Below, piece after piece: positions 5,873 to 7,503 of a DNA stretch of 7,503 nucleotides. The position numbers were made by a program, and so were the translations under genes. Positions within the stretch are counted from its first letter, which is position 1, and every line of letters begins with the position of its first letter. Source of the stretch: JBQTHP01 sp052389755 (lineage in GTDB: Bacteria > Pseudomonadota > Gammaproteobacteria > Steroidobacterales > Steroidobacteraceae). Location: the NCBI GenBank assembly GCA_052389755.1, contig JBQTHP010000108.1, positions 1-7,503 of the forward strand, given 5' to 3'. The notes beneath the pieces were generated by a model, which did no database searches, had not been told where the DNA came from, and saw nothing but the letters and a program-made list of their open reading frames with translations.

Positions 5873-7503
5873 CTACCGCGGGAGAACGCGTACGTACAGC
5901 TTGAACGGATCCGGGTCGTAACCGGGTATCCAGCCGTTGACGGTGAACACGAACGCCGCGGTGTCCGCCGGCGGGACGACGACCTTGGACCCGAAGGTCA
6001 TGTAGCTCTGGAGCGCGATTCCTCCGCCCATCTGCGGGAAAGCCGGACCGCCTCCGGAGACGTCGTGGACGAACAGCGCGTTCTGCTGCAGGTCGAGCGC
6101 GATCGCGCGCGAGCCACGGCGGTTCAGTCCCGGCAGGGTATCCGTGCTTCGGCCCGCCAGCGTCCCGATGAAACGCAGCGCGTCGTCGTACACCCTTTCC
6201 TGATGCAGCGTGCGCGAACCGTCGCCGCTGATCGCAAGCCTGGAGTAGGTGAACAGAGTATCGCCTTGCGTCTGGATCGATCGTGCCGCGGAGCCGCCGA
6301 CGTCGTAATAGAAGATGCTCCTGAGTCCCTGATCCACCGGGCGCTCGGCCCACAGCAACCGGTTGCGCTCATAGCTGAGCATGGCGACCGGATTCTGTAT
6401 GGCCGGCAGAATCTGCAGTGATCCGAAGCCCGGGTACTCCCAGAGGCTCGACCCTTGTTCAGTGTCCACGATGAGCACGCGGCCGTCGGCGAGCCCGGCG
6501 AGCGCGCCGAAGCGCTCCCCGAGCGGATCGCAGCTCGGCTTCGTCAACGACTGCAACGTAGCCAGCGTCCCAGGGTCGAGGCGATGGACCGTGCAGTTCG
6601 GCGCCGTCACGAGAAGCTGCGTGCCATCGGCAGTGAGGCCGACGGCAATTGGCACCGATACGGGGATCAGGTCGAGCGTCCATGCGCCGCCCTCGCGACG
6701 CAGGCGCCGGGCAACGTGGATTCCCGAGCTGTCCTGGAACACCACGTAAAAACTGTCGCGTTCCGCGTCGTACTCGAGAGACGTAACGAGCCCCGGAAGC
6801 GAGAGCTGAGCGTCCCCGTACACGGGCGCATCGCGCACCAGGACGCGCGCCGTCTCGCGCGCAACGGGCAACGCATGGCCGATGCGCACCGTGTACGTGC
6901 CGGCCGGCAGCGGCGGCAGCTCGATGATCGCGCGATCGTCGGTCGATGCCGAGATACCGAGAGCTTCCACGCCGTTGATGAATAGGCTTCGCCCGTTTGC
7001 CTGCGCGAGTCCTTCGCCGTAGAGCGTGACGCGCGAGGGACTGCCGGCATACGCCACGTACGGGATGACCGCTTGCACGACCGGCAACTGCAGGTTGAGC
7101 GACGCGCCCGCCACCGCGGCTCTCTGCCCACCAGCGGACGTGGCGGTGACCTGCGCCTCGTACGCACCATTCGAAAGTGCACGGACCGCTGCGAGATCGA
7201 GTTGCACCGGCACGACGGTCGCGCCACCCGGCGGCGCGGACGTTGCTCCGGGCGCCGAAACCAGGAGCCACGGCGAATCGCCGGCAGCCGCGATCGCCAC
7301 TGGCGCACCACGGTACAGCGCGCTCGTGCGCAGGCTCAGCTCGAGGCGATCGCTGCCCGCCGGGCTTGCCGCGTCGATCCTGAAGCTCGCTCCGGAAACG
7401 AACGTCAGCAATTGATCGGCGATCACCCGCACGGTATCCGACGAGCTGCTTCGGCCGTCCGCGGCGGTAAGCCGTAGCTGGTAGTCGCCCGGAATATCCG
7501 GCG
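5873..7503 (-). CDS. Multidomain IPT/TIG, PKD-like and beta-propeller-like surface protein (N-terminus outside window)
   Basis: The reading frame is open from the right edge to the TAG at 5873, giving 542 visible codons plus a partial one. The GTG at 7432 is internal: the sequence before it, PGDYQLRLTAADGRSSSDTV (visible residues 4-23), continues into VRV and is a typical end of a PKD-like domain. About 40-131 is an Ig/BACON-like segment with WLLVSAPGATSAPPGG and GAYEAQVTATSAG. About 140-207 is an IPT/TIG domain (PYVAYAGSPSRVTLYGEGL, then ELPPLPAGTYTVRIGHA). About 233-510 looks like a beta-propeller, with blade-like repeats such as LEYDAERDSFYVVFQD, VGLTADGTQLLVTAP and LAGLADGRVLIVDT. The protein ends LYVRVLPR without a sorting signal or membrane anchor. 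These domains are usual in large extracellular adhesins and surface enzymes, so export is likely although the signal peptide cannot be seen. No catalytic residues are recognised, and its role is unknown. Confidence 0.85.
   Translation of the reverse strand, partial: PDIPGDYQLRLTAADGRSSSSDTVRVIADQLLTFVSGASFRIDAASPAGSDRLELSLRTSALYRGAPVAIAAAGDSPWLLVSAPGATSAPPGGATVVPVQLDLAAVRALSNGAYEAQVTATSAGGQRAAVAGASLNLQLPVVQAVIPYVAYAGSPSRVTLYGEGLAQANGRSLFINGVEALGISASTDDRAIIELPPLPAGTYTVRIGHALPVARETARVLVRDAPVYGDAQLSLPGLVTSLEYDAERDSFYVVFQDSSGIHVARRLRREGGAWTLDLIPVSVPIAVGLTADGTQLLVTAPNCTVHRLDPGTLATLQSLTKPSCDPLGERFGALAGLADGRVLIVDTEQGSSLWEYPGFGSLQILPAIQNPVAMLSYERNRLLWAERPVDQGLRSIFYYDVGGSAARSIQTQGDTLFTYSRLAISGDGSRTLHQERVYDDALRFIGTLAGRSTDTLPGLNRRGSRAIALDLQQNALFVHDVSGGGPAFPQMGGGIALQSYMTFGSKVVVPPADTAAFVFTVNGWIPGYDPDPFKLYVRVLPR

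Noticed and set aside
5142..5921. Plus-strand open frame of 259 codons opposite the two small genes, considered as an alternative to them
   Set aside because: Its composition is Arg-rich and shadow-like. The minus-strand frames have balanced composition, Cys/His clusters and an operon-like overlap.
7430..7432. GTG as the start of the surface protein
   Set aside because: The frame stays open to the window edge and the residues before it form a typical PKD-like domain end, so the real start is outside the window.
1..7503. tRNA, rRNA, CRISPR array, insertion sequence or toxin-antitoxin/defence system
   Set aside because: No regularly spaced repeats, terminal inverted repeats, transposase motifs, cloverleaf sequences or defence-family motifs were seen on either strand.

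Overview
The window is high-GC, densely coding bacterial DNA with no RNA genes, mobile elements or CRISPR arrays that I can see. The family mix suggests a free-living Gram-negative bacterium, most likely Pseudomonadota of the beta/gamma type, but a high-GC Acidobacteriota-like genome is not excluded. It holds a DUF1326 protein, a UPF0104/flippase-like membrane protein, a GT4 glycosyltransferase, a NodB-type deacetylase, a CapK/PaaK-like ligase and a large IPT/TIG-containing surface protein. The taxonomic placement is inference only.

Left part (1-3685, minus strand). Four genes read right to left: a NodB-fold polysaccharide deacetylase (2567-3685), a GT4 glycosyltransferase (1334-2554), a polytopic flippase-like protein (348-1337) and a DUF1326 protein cut by the window edge (1-313). 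The gaps are 12 nt, a 4-nt ATGA overlap and 34 nt, so they look like one transcription unit. Divergent from it, across a 94-nt spacer, is a plus-strand adenylate-forming ligase of the CapK/PaaK type (3780-5129). Glycosyltransferase, deacetylase, membrane translocase-like protein and CapK-like ligase together are a typical toolkit for building and modifying a cell-surface or exported glycan or glycolipid. I see no polymerase, Wzx/Wzy, initiating sugar-phosphate transferase or exosortase, so the product cannot be named and the locus probably continues elsewhere.

Right part (5112-7503, minus strand). A large, probably secreted or surface-anchored protein enters from the right edge without its N-terminus. 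It has the end of a PKD-like domain, an Ig/BACON-like stretch, an IPT/TIG domain and a beta-propeller-like C-terminal half. It is followed 43 nt later by two small unrecognised genes that overlap each other by 8 nt. The first carries Cys/His clusters that look like zinc-binding sites. The last of these genes converges on the ligase gene and overlaps its 3' end by 18 nt.

The glycan-gene block is a familiar type of locus. The least explained part is the pair of small overlapping genes at 5112-5829 behind the multidomain surface protein. I did not find strong evidence for a wholly new system.
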